DNA from: Betaproteobacteria bacterium UBA5216
GTDB lineage: Bacteria; Pseudomonadota; Gammaproteobacteria; Burkholderiales; SG8-41
Assembly: GCA_002412495.1 (NCBI GenBank)
Contig: DHVE01000017.1
Coordinates: 1-52,782, forward strand
Direction of reading: 5' to 3'
DNA length: 52,782 nucleotides
The notes below the pieces were generated by a model, which searched no databases, had not been told where the DNA came from, and was given only the letters and a program-made list of their open reading frames with translations. Of the stretch, positions 16,137 to 25,177 are shown one piece after another. Position numbers and translations under genes: made by a program. Within the stretch, counting starts at the first letter, position 1. Every line of letters starts with the position of its first letter.

Positions 16137-17111
16137 GTGAAAGCGATCGTCGTACGCCAGCACGGCGGCCCGGACGTACTGGACTACGCCGACGTGCCGA
16201 TGCCCAATCCGGCGGCCGGGCAGGTACGTGTGTGCATCAAGGCTATCGGCGTGAATCGACGCGATGCGTTTATACGGTCCGGGATCTATCCGCGCCGCTT
16301 GCCTCTGACGCCCGGCATCGAAGCCTCCGGTGTCGTGGATGCCGTCGGCGCGGACGTTACCGGGTGGGGCGAAGGGGATCGCGTGGTGTATTACGTGCCT
16401 GACGTTCTCGGGGCTTATGCCGAATATCAGACAGTGGCGGCGCATCGGCTGGTGCGGCTGCCGGAGGCGTTGTCGTATCAGGACGCGGCGGCGATTTTTG
16501 ATCACGGGCTGACCGCGCACTATCTGACCACGAGTACGTTTCCGCTGCGCAAAGGGCATCGCGTGTTGATCCACGCGGCGGCGGGCGGCGTGGGGAGTTT
16601 GCTGGTGCAACTGGCGAAACGCGCGGGCGCAACCGTGATGGGCACGGTTTCCACGCCTGAAAAGTCATTAATAATCAATCGGTTAGGATGTGATCACGCC
16701 ATCCTGTACCGGAGGGTTGATTTCGTCGGTGCGGTAAAAGAATACACTGGCGGCGCGGGTGTGGACGTGGTTTACGATTCCGTGGGCATCGACACCATAC
16801 ACGGTAGCGTGCGTTGTCTGACGCCGCGCGGCACGCTGGTGTTGTACGGACAATCAAGCGGCGAGGTGACGTCGATCAATCCAGCGGCGCTCGCCGATGC
16901 GGGCTCGCTGTTTTTTACGCGCCCGCATCTGGCGCATCACATAGCCACACCGGAAGCACTGCGTTCCCGAAGCGCCGATATTTTTTCGTGGTTTCTCAAC
17001 GGTGAAATGTCGGTAACAATCAATCGGGTGTACTCACTGGCGAATGCGGCCGACGCGCACCGGCGGCTGGACGACCGATCATGCTTTGGAAAAATTCTGC
17101 TGATACCTTGA
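16137..17111 (+). CDS. Quinone oxidoreductase-like MDR (zinc-type alcohol dehydrogenase superfamily) protein
   Basis: GTG 16137 gives VKAIVVRQHGGPDVLDY, the normal QOR start; a TTG at 16125 is open too. The product is 324 residues. Motifs are GVNRRDAFIRSGIYP, PLTPGIEASGVV, the Rossmann AAAGGVGSLLVQLAKRAGA and GGAGVDVVYDSVG. The catalytic-zinc Cys/His set of true alcohol dehydrogenases is absent, as in NADPH:quinone reductases. It opens a plus-strand run of seven genes and overlaps the following Bug gene by 31 bases. Confidence 0.9.
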   Translation: MKAIVVRQHGGPDVLDYADVPMPNPAAGQVRVCIKAIGVNRRDAFIRSGIYPRRLPLTPGIEASGVVDAVGADVTGWGEGDRVVYYVPDVLGAYAEYQTVAAHRLVRLPEALSYQDAAAIFDHGLTAHYLTTSTFPLRKGHRVLIHAAAGGVGSLLVQLAKRAGATVMGTVSTPEKSLIINRLGCDHAILYRRVDFVGAVKEYTGGAGVDVVYDSVGIDTIHGSVRCLTPRGTLVLYGQSSGEVTSINPAALADAGSLFFTRPHLAHHIATPEALRSRSADIFSWFLNGEMSVTINRVYSLANAADAHRRLDDRSCFGKILLIP

Positions 17112-18100
17112 TCCGGTCACCCAAACGCCGTGGCGCCATCGTAGCCGCTCTGCTGCTGGGCGTGTGCGTGAACGTACAGGCGCAGGATGGGCGCCGGCCT
17201 TCGGCATTTCCACAAAGGCCGGTGCGATTTTTGATTCCCGTGCCGCCGGGCGGTGGCGCTGACATGCTGGGCCGCACGCTGGGTCAGAAGCTCACCGACC
17301 AGTGGGGGCAAACCGTGGTCATCGATAATCGCGGCGGCGCAAGCGGCACGGTGGCGGTGGACACCACCGCGAAGGCCGCGCCCGATGGACACACCCTGGT
17401 GATGGGGCTGATTGCGTCCATCACCATAGCCGTCAGCCTGCGCAAGCTGCCGTATGACCCGGTAACAGATCTCGCGCCGGTGACTATGCTGGCGGTTGCA
17501 CAAAACATTCTGGTGATTCATCCCTCGTTGCCAGCCACGTCGGTAAAGGAGTTGATCGCGCTGTTGAAGGCCAAGCCCGATCAGTATTCCTATGCCTCCG
17601 CCGGCAACGGCACGTCACCGCATTTGTCGGCCGAGTTGTTCAAATTGATGACGGGGGTGCGCATGACGCACGTGCCGTATAAGGGCGCGGGCCCCGCGTT
17701 GATTGATTTGGTAGGTGGGCAGGTGGGCGTCTATTTTGGCAGCCTGCCGGCCACCATGCCGTCGGTGCGCAGCGGCAAGCTGCGCGTGCTGGCGGCGACC
17801 GGCTTGAAGCGATCCGCGCTGGCGCCGGAATTGTCTACCGTGGCGGAAGCCGGCGTCCCGGGCTTCGAGTCGATGCAATGGTACGGCGTGCTGGCGCCTG
17901 CCAAAACACCGCCTGCGATACTCGAAAAAATTCGCGCCGACCTGGTGGCGACCTTGCAATTGCCCGACGTGAAAGAACGCCTGTTGAGTCAGGGTTTTGA
18001 AATCGTGGGCAACAGCCGCGAAGCATTCGGCGCTTACATCCAAAGCGAAATCGCCAAGTGGGCAAAAGTCATCAAACAAGCGAACATTCGTGCTGACTGA
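17081..18100 (+). CDS. Bug family periplasmic substrate-binding protein
   Basis: The ATG at 17081 lies inside the end of the quinone reductase gene. An in-frame TTG at 17108, overlapping that gene's stop, is an alternative and gives a tighter signal peptide (RSPKRRG then AIVAALLLGVCVNVQAQ). The mature part has FPQRPVRFLIPVPPGGG, IDNRGGASGTV, APDGHTLV, LPYDPVTDL and THVPYKGAGPAL. It is the second gene of the seven-gene run. Confidence 0.92.
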   Translation: MLWKNSADTLIRSPKRRGAIVAALLLGVCVNVQAQDGRRPSAFPQRPVRFLIPVPPGGGADMLGRTLGQKLTDQWGQTVVIDNRGGASGTVAVDTTAKAAPDGHTLVMGLIASITIAVSLRKLPYDPVTDLAPVTMLAVAQNILVIHPSLPATSVKELIALLKAKPDQYSYASAGNGTSPHLSAELFKLMTGVRMTHVPYKGAGPALIDLVGGQVGVYFGSLPATMPSVRSGKLRVLAATGLKRSALAPELSTVAEAGVPGFESMQWYGVLAPAKTPPAILEKIRADLVATLQLPDVKERLLSQGFEIVGNSREAFGAYIQSEIAKWAKVIKQANIRAD

Positions 18101-18143
18101 TTCAAACTAATCGGTCGCCTTCCAATCCACCCAAGTTAAGAAC

Positions 18144-18944
18144 ATGCCAACCCTTCAAATTTCCCCCGATCTCACGATGCACTACGTCATCGACGACTAC
18201 ACCGATCCATGGCGCGAGCCCGAAGCGGTGTTGATGCTGCACGGCAATACCGAGAGCGGGGTGGTGTGGTATGGCTGGGTGCCGCATCTGGCGCGCCGTT
18301 ATCGCGTGGTGCGGCCCGACATGCGCGGGTTTGGCGCGTCCACGCCGATGCCGCGCGACTATCCTTGGACCATCGATACCATGATCGACGATTACGTCGC
18401 GCTGATGCAATCGTTGGGCATAACGCGCGTGCACCTCGTTGGCGCCAAGCTGGGCGGCACCATCGCGCGCTGTTTTGCTGCGCGGTTTCCGGAGCGGGTG
18501 CGCACACTGACGCTGGTGGGCACGCCACCGCCCGTGCGTGATTTGCGCGCGCGCGTGACGGCGTGGACGGAAGAATTCGAAAAACTGGGCGTCGAGCATT
18601 GGGCGCGCAGAACCATGGCGGGCCGTCTTGGCAGCAGCTTTCCGCCGGAAGGCACCGAGTGGTGGATCAAGATGATGGCGCAAACCGCGGTGTCCACCCA
18701 GATCGGCTATGTGCAGCGCATTTTGACCACCGACATTACTACGGTATTGCCGAAAATTGCCTGTCCGACGCTGGTGATCACCACCGAAGGCAGTTCGCTC
18801 GGCTCGGTGGCGGAAACCCGCGCGTGGCAGGAGAAGATTCCGCATTCAACATTGGCGGTGCTGCCGGGCGATTCATTTCATGTCGCGGCGACCGATCCTG
18901 ATGTGTGCGCGCAGACCATGCTGGAATTTATTTCACGTTACTGA
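18144..18944 (+). CDS. Alpha/beta hydrolase fold protein with Lys at the nucleophile position
   Basis: The product is 266 residues with the fold's oxyanion block LMLHGNTESG (about 30-39), RPDMRGFGAS and a late GDSFHV with candidate catalytic His246. The nucleophile elbow, normally G-x-S-x-G, reads G100-A-K102-L-G-G; the codon is plainly AAG. The usual acidic-residue turn also reads TEGSSLG without a standard Asp. It is thus either a non-hydrolytic member or uses other chemistry. A relative at 29247-30089 shares the opening HYVIDDYTDPW but keeps Ser103. It sits between Bug and TauD-type genes. Confidence 0.87.
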   Translation: MPTLQISPDLTMHYVIDDYTDPWREPEAVLMLHGNTESGVVWYGWVPHLARRYRVVRPDMRGFGASTPMPRDYPWTIDTMIDDYVALMQSLGITRVHLVGAKLGGTIARCFAARFPERVRTLTLVGTPPPVRDLRARVTAWTEEFEKLGVEHWARRTMAGRLGSSFPPEGTEWWIKMMAQTAVSTQIGYVQRILTTDITTVLPKIACPTLVITTEGSSLGSVAETRAWQEKIPHSTLAVLPGDSFHVAATDPDVCAQTMLEFISRY

Positions 18945-18974
18945 TTTGACAGTTGAGCCGAAAGGGGCAACGCA

Positions 18975-19793
18975 ATGATGCAGATTCGCCGCATGGGACC
19001 GATAGGCGCGGAAATCACCGGCGTGGATGTGAAGACTCTGGACGATGCCACCTTTGGCAAAATTTACCAGGTCTGGCTCGACAGCAATGTGATCGTGGTG
19101 CGCGACCAGTCGTTGCAGATACAGGATTATTTGCGCTACAGCTTGCGCTTCGGTGTGATCACCCCGCATCCGTCCAAGAGCACGCGCCACCCGGATTGTC
19201 CCGAGGTTACGCTGCTGGGCGCCAACAAGTTTCGCGCGGATGGCACGCTGGATACCGCGATTTACAGCCGGGGCGCGCAGGGTTTTCACACCGATGGGTC
19301 GTATGAGCAAGTGCCGTTCAAGGCCACGCAACTGTATGCGCTGGCGATCCCGAGCCGGGGCGGCGATACGTTTTTCTCCAGTGGTTATGCGGCGTATGAC
19401 GAACTGCCGCAACATCTCAAACAAAAACTCGAAGGCCGGTTCGGCACCTTCAAATACGGCGGGCTGCGCAAGCTTAATGCGCTGCTGAACGAAGAGGATC
19501 GCAACGTGAAGCCCGTGCGCCATCCACTGGTGCAGGTGCATCCAGAGACTGGACGCAAGCTGCTGTATTTCGATCAGGGCAAGATACTCACGATTGAAGG
19601 ACTCGATTCCGACGAGAGCGCAGCCACGATCGCGGAGATGAAAGCCTACTTCGTGCAGCCGCCGTGCCAGTATCGCCACCAATGGCGCAAGGGCGACGTG
19701 GTGATCTGGGATAACCGCTGTTCGTATCACAAGGCGGCGGGTGATTATCCTCCCGAGGAAGATCGGATACACTGGCGTGTATCGATCAAGTAA
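18975..19793 (+). CDS. TauD/TfdA family Fe(II)/2-oxoglutarate dioxygenase
   Basis: The product is 272 residues and carries the facial triad: His105 and Asp107 in GFHTDGSY and His252 in WDNRCSYHKA. Arg264 and Arg268 near the C-terminus are placed to bind 2-oxoglutarate. The start of the protein (IGAEITGVDVKTLDD) is typical of TfdA/TauD enzymes, which hydroxylate and so cleave sulfonates, aryloxyacetates or similar acids. The substrate is not determined. It follows the hydrolase-like gene by 30 bases and precedes a Bug gene, fitting uptake and oxidative cleavage of one compound (inference). Confidence 0.93.
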   Translation: MMQIRRMGPIGAEITGVDVKTLDDATFGKIYQVWLDSNVIVVRDQSLQIQDYLRYSLRFGVITPHPSKSTRHPDCPEVTLLGANKFRADGTLDTAIYSRGAQGFHTDGSYEQVPFKATQLYALAIPSRGGDTFFSSGYAAYDELPQHLKQKLEGRFGTFKYGGLRKLNALLNEEDRNVKPVRHPLVQVHPETGRKLLYFDQGKILTIEGLDSDESAATIAEMKAYFVQPPCQYRHQWRKGDVVIWDNRCSYHKAAGDYPPEEDRIHWRVSIK

Positions 19794-19850
19794 CCGCTGT
19801 CCCGCTTTGCAATGTTCGATTGCTGTGGTTAAACCAACGAGGTTTTTGCC

Positions 19851-20858
19851 ATGATCCATTCCAAAGGCATCCTGCGTGCCGCGCCCCACGCCGCGAGAAT
19901 GACGCTACTGGGTGTGATCGCGCTCATGTCCGTCGCGGGTTCGGCGGACGTGGCGGCGCAGTCATATCCGAACCGGCCCATCCGGCTCTTTGTGGGGTTT
20001 CCGCCGGGCGGCGGATCGGATGCGCTGGCGCGGTTGGTGGGTGGTGCATTGCCTGAAAAACTCGGCCAGCAAGTGCTGGTGGATAACCGGCCGGGCGCGA
20101 ACACCATCCTCGCCACCGAATATGTCAAGAGCCAGCCCGCCGATGGTTACACGCTGCTGTTTGTATCGGCGTCGTTTTCGATCAATCCGAGTCTTTACAA
20201 GCTGACCTACGATATCGAAAAGGATTTTTCGCCGGTGACCGTGGTGGCCATCGTGCCGCTGTTGCTGATTACGCATCCGAGTTTGCCGGTGCGCACGGTA
20301 AAAGACATTATCGCGCTCGCCAAGGCGCAGCCGGACAAGCTCGATTACGCGTCGTTCGGCGTGGGTAGCGCCGCGCACCTGGCGGGCGAGATGTTCTTGT
20401 CGATGACGGGCACCCGCATGACGCACGTGCCGTACAAAGGCAGTGCACCGGCGGTGGCGGATGTCATCGGCGGGCGCGTCACCATGATGATGCCGGGCAT
20501 CGGTTCGGCGATTAATCTCGCGCGGAGCAACAAGCTGCGCGCCATCGCGGTGACCACGGCAAAACGCGCGACCGGCGCGCCAGATATTCCGACCATCGCC
20601 GAATCGGGCATCCCCGGTTTTGATGTCTCCACGTGGGAATCGATACAGGCGCCTTCGGGCACGCCGCCGGAGGCCATCGCTCGGTTGAACACGTCGATAC
20701 GCGATGTGGTGGCCGGCGGAGATCTGCGGCAAAAAATGTTAACTCTCGGTTTCGAGCCGGACGCGATGAAGTCCCCGGCCGAGACTGCGCAGTTCATACG
20801 CGCCGAGCGGCAAAAGTGGGCGGCGCTGGTCAAGGCACGGAACATCAAGGCGGAGTAA
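19851..20858 (+). CDS. Bug family periplasmic substrate-binding protein
   Basis: The product is 335 residues with a clear CGAGG site upstream. The signal peptide is long (about 36 residues) and ends ADVAAQ. Landmarks are YPNRPIRLFVGFPPGGGSD, VDNRPGANT, PADGYTLL, LTYDIEKDF in place of LPYDP, and THVPYKGSAPAV. It is the fifth gene of the seven-gene run, six bases ahead of a flavin amino-acid oxidase. Confidence 0.94.
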   Translation: MIHSKGILRAAPHAARMTLLGVIALMSVAGSADVAAQSYPNRPIRLFVGFPPGGGSDALARLVGGALPEKLGQQVLVDNRPGANTILATEYVKSQPADGYTLLFVSASFSINPSLYKLTYDIEKDFSPVTVVAIVPLLLITHPSLPVRTVKDIIALAKAQPDKLDYASFGVGSAAHLAGEMFLSMTGTRMTHVPYKGSAPAVADVIGGRVTMMMPGIGSAINLARSNKLRAIAVTTAKRATGAPDIPTIAESGIPGFDVSTWESIQAPSGTPPEAIARLNTSIRDVVAGGDLRQKMLTLGFEPDAMKSPAETAQFIRAERQKWAALVKARNIKAE

Positions 20859-20864
20859 CGGCGC

Positions 20865-22115
20865 GTGAGCGAAAAAGCAACAGTTCTGATTATCGGTGCC
20901 GGCATTGTCGGCGTGTCATCCGCGTTGTGGCTGCAGCGCGCGGGCTTTAGCGTCACGCTCATCGATTCCGGCCCGGTGGGCGAGGGCGCATCCTTCGGCA
21001 ATGCAGGCAACATCAGCCCGGGCAGCGTGGTGCCGTATCTGATTCCCGGTATCTGGAAGCAGGCGCCGGGTTGGCTGCTGAATCCCGAAGGCCCGCTGGC
21101 GGTGCGCCCCGGCTATTTTCTGAAGGTGCTGCCGTGGTTGATGACGGCGGTGAAATCCGCAGGCGAAGAAGCTGCGCTGCGCACCTCGCGCGCCATGCAC
21201 GCGCTGCATGGCGGCACGCTTGAGGCCTATGATGCCCTGACGCGCGGCACCGAAGCCGAAGGGCTGATCGAATTGTCGGGGCAGCTTTTTGTCTCTGAAA
21301 AACCCAACGCGGCGGCGGGCTCCGCGCTGGCGCAACGCATGCGCGCCGAGGCCGGGGTTAAAACCGTGCCCCTCGACTGGATGGAAATACGCGAACTCGA
21401 ACCGTCGCTCGCGCCGATTTTTCAGAGTGGCATGCTGCTGCCGAACAACGGGCGCTGCAAAAATCCGCATCAGATGGTGAAGTCGCTGGCCGCCATTGCC
21501 GAACGCAACGGTGCGACGATCCTGCGCGGGAAGGTCACGGGTTTTCAAACCGAGGGCAAGACCGTGCGTGCCATCCTCATTGACGGTGTGGCACGGCCCG
21601 TGGAGCGCGTGGTGATTGCCGCCGGCGCAGCGTCGAGCGCGCTGACCGCGAACCTCGGCACGCCGCTGCCGCTGGAAGCCGAGCGCGGTTATCACATCAC
21701 GATTGCCGATCCGGGCGTGGCGCCGCGATTGCCGGTGACCCACACCGACTGCAAATTCGTCTGCTCGCCGATGAACATGGGCTTGCGTCTGGCGGGCACG
21801 GCGGAGTTTGGTGGCCTAGATGCACAGCCCAACTGGCAGCGCGCCGAGTTGCTGAAGACGCAGGCGCAACGCATGTTCCCCGGCGTCAAGCTCGACAAGG
21901 TCACGCGCTGGAGCGGCAATCGCCCCAGTCTGCCCGATGGTTTGCCGGTACTTGGCGCGGCGCCGAAGTTCGATAATGCTTATTTCGCGTTCGGTAATTC
22001 ACACTTTGGCATGAGCGCGGGCCCGGTGATGGGCAAGGTGATCGCCGAGATCGTCGCGGGGAAAAAGCCTTCGATTGATGTCGCGCCGTTCAGCACATCG
22101 CGATTTGGTGGATGA
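20865..22115 (+). CDS. FAD-dependent D-amino acid dehydrogenase-like oxidoreductase (DAO family)
   Basis: GTG 20865 has GGAG upstream; the product is 416 residues. The N-terminal dinucleotide fold has VLIIGAGIVGVSSALWLQRAG and an Asp at the end of beta-2 (VTLIDSGPVGEGAS). A NAGNISPGS segment follows, as in DadA. The C-terminus holds the second FAD contact with SGNRPSLPDGLPVLG and GNSHFGMSAGPVMGK. It probably oxidises a D-amino acid or secondary amine and passes electrons to the respiratory chain. It lies between two Bug genes in a tight operon. Confidence 0.91.
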   Translation: MSEKATVLIIGAGIVGVSSALWLQRAGFSVTLIDSGPVGEGASFGNAGNISPGSVVPYLIPGIWKQAPGWLLNPEGPLAVRPGYFLKVLPWLMTAVKSAGEEAALRTSRAMHALHGGTLEAYDALTRGTEAEGLIELSGQLFVSEKPNAAAGSALAQRMRAEAGVKTVPLDWMEIRELEPSLAPIFQSGMLLPNNGRCKNPHQMVKSLAAIAERNGATILRGKVTGFQTEGKTVRAILIDGVARPVERVVIAAGAASSALTANLGTPLPLEAERGYHITIADPGVAPRLPVTHTDCKFVCSPMNMGLRLAGTAEFGGLDAQPNWQRAELLKTQAQRMFPGVKLDKVTRWSGNRPSLPDGLPVLGAAPKFDNAYFAFGNSHFGMSAGPVMGKVIAEIVAGKKPSIDVAPFSTSRFGG

Positions 22116-22118
22116 GCC

Positions 22119-23090
22119 ATGATGAAATTTCGTTATAGCGTGCTGGCGCTGATGGGGTTATTGGCGTGTGGCAACGCGACCGCACAAGATTACCCGGTGC
22201 GACCGATACGCATCGTCGTGCCGTTCACTGCGGGCGCGGGCACCGATATCGTCGCGCGCGCGGTGGCGGTGTCGCTGACCGAGGCCTGGAAGCACTCCAT
22301 TGTGGTGGACAATCGTCCCGGCGCGGGCGGCACCATTGCCGGCGAAATGGTGGCTAAGGCGAGCCCGGATGGTTACACCCTGATGCTCGGCAACGTGAGC
22401 ACGCTCGCCATTGCGCCCGCGCTGAATGCGAAACTGAGTTACCAGCCGCTGCGCGATTACGCGCCGATCACGCTGATCACCAACAGCGAAAACGTGCTGG
22501 TGCTGCACGCGTCGGTGCCGGCCACCACGGTGAAGGAACTCATCGCCTACGCCAAGGCCAATCCACGCAAGCTGAATTACGGCTCGTCAGGCAACGGCAC
22601 CAGCTCGCATTTGGGCGGTGCCATGTTTGCCTCGATGGCCGGCATCGAAATGACGCATGTGCCGTACAAAGGCAGCGGCCCGATGCTGACGGATTTACTG
22701 GCCGGCCAACTGCAATTGTCTTTTTCATCGGTGCCGACGGCGTTGCCGCACATCAAGTCGGGCCGTCTGCGCGCCCTGGCGGTGACGCTGCTCGCACGCT
22801 CCGCCACGCTGCCGGACTTGCCGACTGTGCAGGAAGCGGCAGGCCTCAAGGGTTTTGAAATTTCATTGTGGCAGGGTATCGTCGCCCCCGTTGCCACGCC
22901 GCGCGCGATTGTGTTGAAACTCAATCAGCAAATCGCCGCCAGCCTGCGCACACCGGATTTAAAAAACAAGCTCACCGCGCAGGGTATGGAAGTGGTGGGC
23001 AACTCGCCGGAGCAGTTCGCAACTTATATACGCGATGAGATTGAGAAGTGGACGCGGGTGGTTAAGAGCAGTGGGGCGCGTAGTGATTGA
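22119..23090 (+). CDS. Bug family periplasmic substrate-binding protein
   Basis: The product is 323 residues and starts three bases after the DadA-like stop. The signal peptide ends CGNATAQ; a Cys precedes it (LLACGNA), but no full lipobox is evident. The body has YPVRPIRIVVPFTAGAGTD, VDNRPGAGGTIA, SPDGYTLM, LSYQPLRDY and THVPYKGSGPML. It is the last gene of the seven-gene run and is followed by a palindromic repeat. Confidence 0.94.
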   Translation: MMKFRYSVLALMGLLACGNATAQDYPVRPIRIVVPFTAGAGTDIVARAVAVSLTEAWKHSIVVDNRPGAGGTIAGEMVAKASPDGYTLMLGNVSTLAIAPALNAKLSYQPLRDYAPITLITNSENVLVLHASVPATTVKELIAYAKANPRKLNYGSSGNGTSSHLGGAMFASMAGIEMTHVPYKGSGPMLTDLLAGQLQLSFSSVPTALPHIKSGRLRALAVTLLARSATLPDLPTVQEAAGLKGFEISLWQGIVAPVATPRAIVLKLNQQIAASLRTPDLKNKLTAQGMEVVGNSPEQFATYIRDEIEKWTRVVKSSGARSD

Positions 23091-23132
23091 TGTATAAAAT
23101 TGTTAATAAAAACATACGCTTACAAGAATATT

Positions 23133-23200
23133 GTAAGGTGGGCAAAGTGCAGCGTGCCCACGACCTGTTATTGTGGGCACAAAAAACGTGCCCACCCTAC
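23133..23200. repeat. Nested palindrome, GGTGGGCA type
   Basis: Outer arms GTAAGGTGGGCA (23133-23144) and TGCCCACCCTAC (23189-23200) pair with one mismatch. Inner arms GTGCCCAC (23154-23161) and GTGGGCAC (23173-23180) pair perfectly. It sits in the 176-base gap between convergent genes, resembles widespread REP/MITE-like elements of betaproteobacteria and may end transcription from both sides. The rest of the gap (23091-23266) shows nothing else. Confidence 0.8.
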
Positions 23201-23266
23201 GCTTGCTTTGCCTTCTAAATTTTCATCGTTGGCGCAGCGTGGGAGGCTCGTTACGATCAATCGCAG

Positions 23267-24979
23267 CTAAATCCCCAATGCGTAACAGGGGCGCCGCGGA
23301 TCAGCCGCACCCTCCAGCAATCCATTCGCTTCATTAACGCGCACCGCACACACCGCCCCCGCGCGCCACTCGACCGCCGGCCACGATGCAACATGGTGCC
23401 CGAGCTTCGCGAGTTGATCGGTCACGCCTTTATCAAAACGCGCTTCGAGGTTCAGCCGCCCCGGATGATAGGCATGCGGCGCCGATGAACTCGGGTAACT
23501 GTAGGTGGCGAAGCGCGGCGCTTCGACGGCGGCTTGCGGTTCCATGCCGAACACCATGATGTTGAGAAACACTTGCGTCATCGCTTGCGGCTGGATGTCG
23601 TTGCCGGGCGAGCCGAACGGCATCAACAGTTTTCCGTCTTTCAGGGCCATCGCCGGATTCGGCGTGAGGCGCGGGCGTTTGCCTGGGGCGAGGGCGGCCG
23701 GGTGCTGCGGGTGGGTCCACGACTGGGAGCCACGCGACGACGGGCAGAATCCGGTGCCGGGGATGACGGGTGTTGCGCTGGAGCCATCGCTGGGCGTGGC
23801 GGAAAACGCATTGCCGTGGCGATCCACCACGCTCACGTACGAGGTGTCGGGCGGCGGATTGGGATCACCCGGCGTGACGCTGGGCAGCGGTATTGCCGGC
23901 GGAAAGCCCGCGATATCACCGGCGTTAGGCATGCCGGGCGACGCCGCGTCGGCGCGAATGAGTTTACGGCGCTCGGCGGCGTACTCCTGCGACAGCAGCA
24001 CATCGAGTGGCACTTTGACGAATTTCGGATCGCCGTAATAACGGTGGCGGTCGGCGAATGACAGCTTCAAGGCTTCAGTCAGCGTATGCACATAGGCGGC
24101 GGAGTTGTGGCCCATTGCTTTCAAATCATAACCACTCAACAGATTCAGCGTTTGCGGCAGTACCGGGCCTTGTGTCCAGGGGCCGCAGGCGTAAACATCG
24201 ACGCCGTGAAAATGGGTACTCACGGGTTTTTCAAAACTCACCTCGTAAGCGGCGAGATCATCGGCCGTCACCCAGCCGCCGTTGTCCTTGTGATACTGGG
24301 CGATTTTTTTTGCGATGTCGCCTTTGTAAAAGGCATCGCGCGCAGCCTTGAGGCCCGCCACGCGCCCCTTGCTTTTGTGCGCGGCTTCTTCGTCGGCCAT
24401 GTATTGCAACGACGCCGCGAGTTCGCTTTGCACAAAACGCTCGCCGACATTCGGCGGACGGCCCTTGGGTAAAAATACCTCGGCGCTCGAGGGCCAACGC
24501 CGGTAACTTTCGACGTGATCGGCGATGTACTCCTGCATGAATCCATGCATGGCGAAGCCTTCACGGGCGAGGCGCGTGGCTTCGCGTGCCACTTCGCCGA
24601 AGCTCATGGTGCCGTAACGTTCGAGTGCCATGATCCAAGACGCGGGTGCCGCGGGCATCACGGTGCGCAGAATGCCCGGCGGCATTTTGCCGCCGTACTC
24701 TTTTATAAAGTAATCCAGCGACGCTGCCTTGGGCCAGGTGCCGAGGCCGTCGATGTTGACGATCTCGCGCTTGTCGGCGAGGTAAATCATGATGGGGGCC
24801 ACGCCGGCAAAATTCACGCGGTCGGTTTGCAGTATGCCCAGCGCCATGCCCGCCGCAACACCCGCGTCGATGGCGTTGCCGCCGGCTTCAAGGATTTGAA
24901 ACCCCGCGTGGGTGGCGGAGTAGTGGCCGGCCGAGATCATGTGTTTCTGGCCGGTGATGGTGGGGCGGTAGGTGGTCAT
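23267..24979 (-). CDS. Gamma-glutamyltransferase family protein (no signal peptide)
   Basis: ATG 24979 follows AAGGAAAAATC and gives MTTYRPTITGQKHMISAGHY, 570 residues. The family pattern is complete: GGNAIDAGVAAGMALG near 33, a Ntn-hydrolase nucleophile candidate Thr379 in PDTSYVSVVDRHGNAFS, then RPRLTPNPAMALKDGK and GSPGNDIQPQAMTQVFLN. No export signal is seen, so it is probably cytoplasmic, as with many amidase-type homologues. It would cleave itself into two subunits and release or transfer a gamma-glutamyl or similar acyl group. It lies downstream of the HcnBAC-like dehydrogenase. Confidence 0.92.
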   Translation of the reverse strand: MTTYRPTITGQKHMISAGHYSATHAGFQILEAGGNAIDAGVAAGMALGILQTDRVNFAGVAPIMIYLADKREIVNIDGLGTWPKAASLDYFIKEYGGKMPPGILRTVMPAAPASWIMALERYGTMSFGEVAREATRLAREGFAMHGFMQEYIADHVESYRRWPSSAEVFLPKGRPPNVGERFVQSELAASLQYMADEEAAHKSKGRVAGLKAARDAFYKGDIAKKIAQYHKDNGGWVTADDLAAYEVSFEKPVSTHFHGVDVYACGPWTQGPVLPQTLNLLSGYDLKAMGHNSAAYVHTLTEALKLSFADRHRYYGDPKFVKVPLDVLLSQEYAAERRKLIRADAASPGMPNAGDIAGFPPAIPLPSVTPGDPNPPPDTSYVSVVDRHGNAFSATPSDGSSATPVIPGTGFCPSSRGSQSWTHPQHPAALAPGKRPRLTPNPAMALKDGKLLMPFGSPGNDIQPQAMTQVFLNIMVFGMEPQAAVEAPRFATYSYPSSSAPHAYHPGRLNLEARFDKGVTDQLAKLGHHVASWPAVEWRAGAVCAVRVNEANGLLEGAADPRRPCYALGI

Positions 24980-25040
24980 GATTTTTCCTTGTTTAGGGTT
25001 GCCCATGTTCAGTGCAGGTGTACCCCGGTACGTTGTTCGC

Positions 25041-25106
25041 GCGCAGACGGGAATCCAGGCTGTGTGCCATGGGGTGCTGCGTTATGGGTTCCCGCCTGCG
25101 CGGGAA
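25041..25106. repeat. Inverted repeat, TTCCCGCCTGCGCGGGAA type
   Basis: Arms 25041-25057 and 25085-25101 pair at 15 of 17 positions. The right side also forms a tight hairpin, TTCCCGC (25089-25095) with GCGGGAA (25100-25106). The core matches a REP-like element common in proteobacterial genomes. It separates the dehydrogenase operon from the gamma-glutamyltransferase, so those may be separate transcripts. Confidence 0.8.
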
Positions 25107-25177
25107 AGACGTGCTGGATTTTGAGGGCATGGTTAAATTTGGGATGCTTGTCCGTGCGCAAGGTTGTCTATGAGCGT

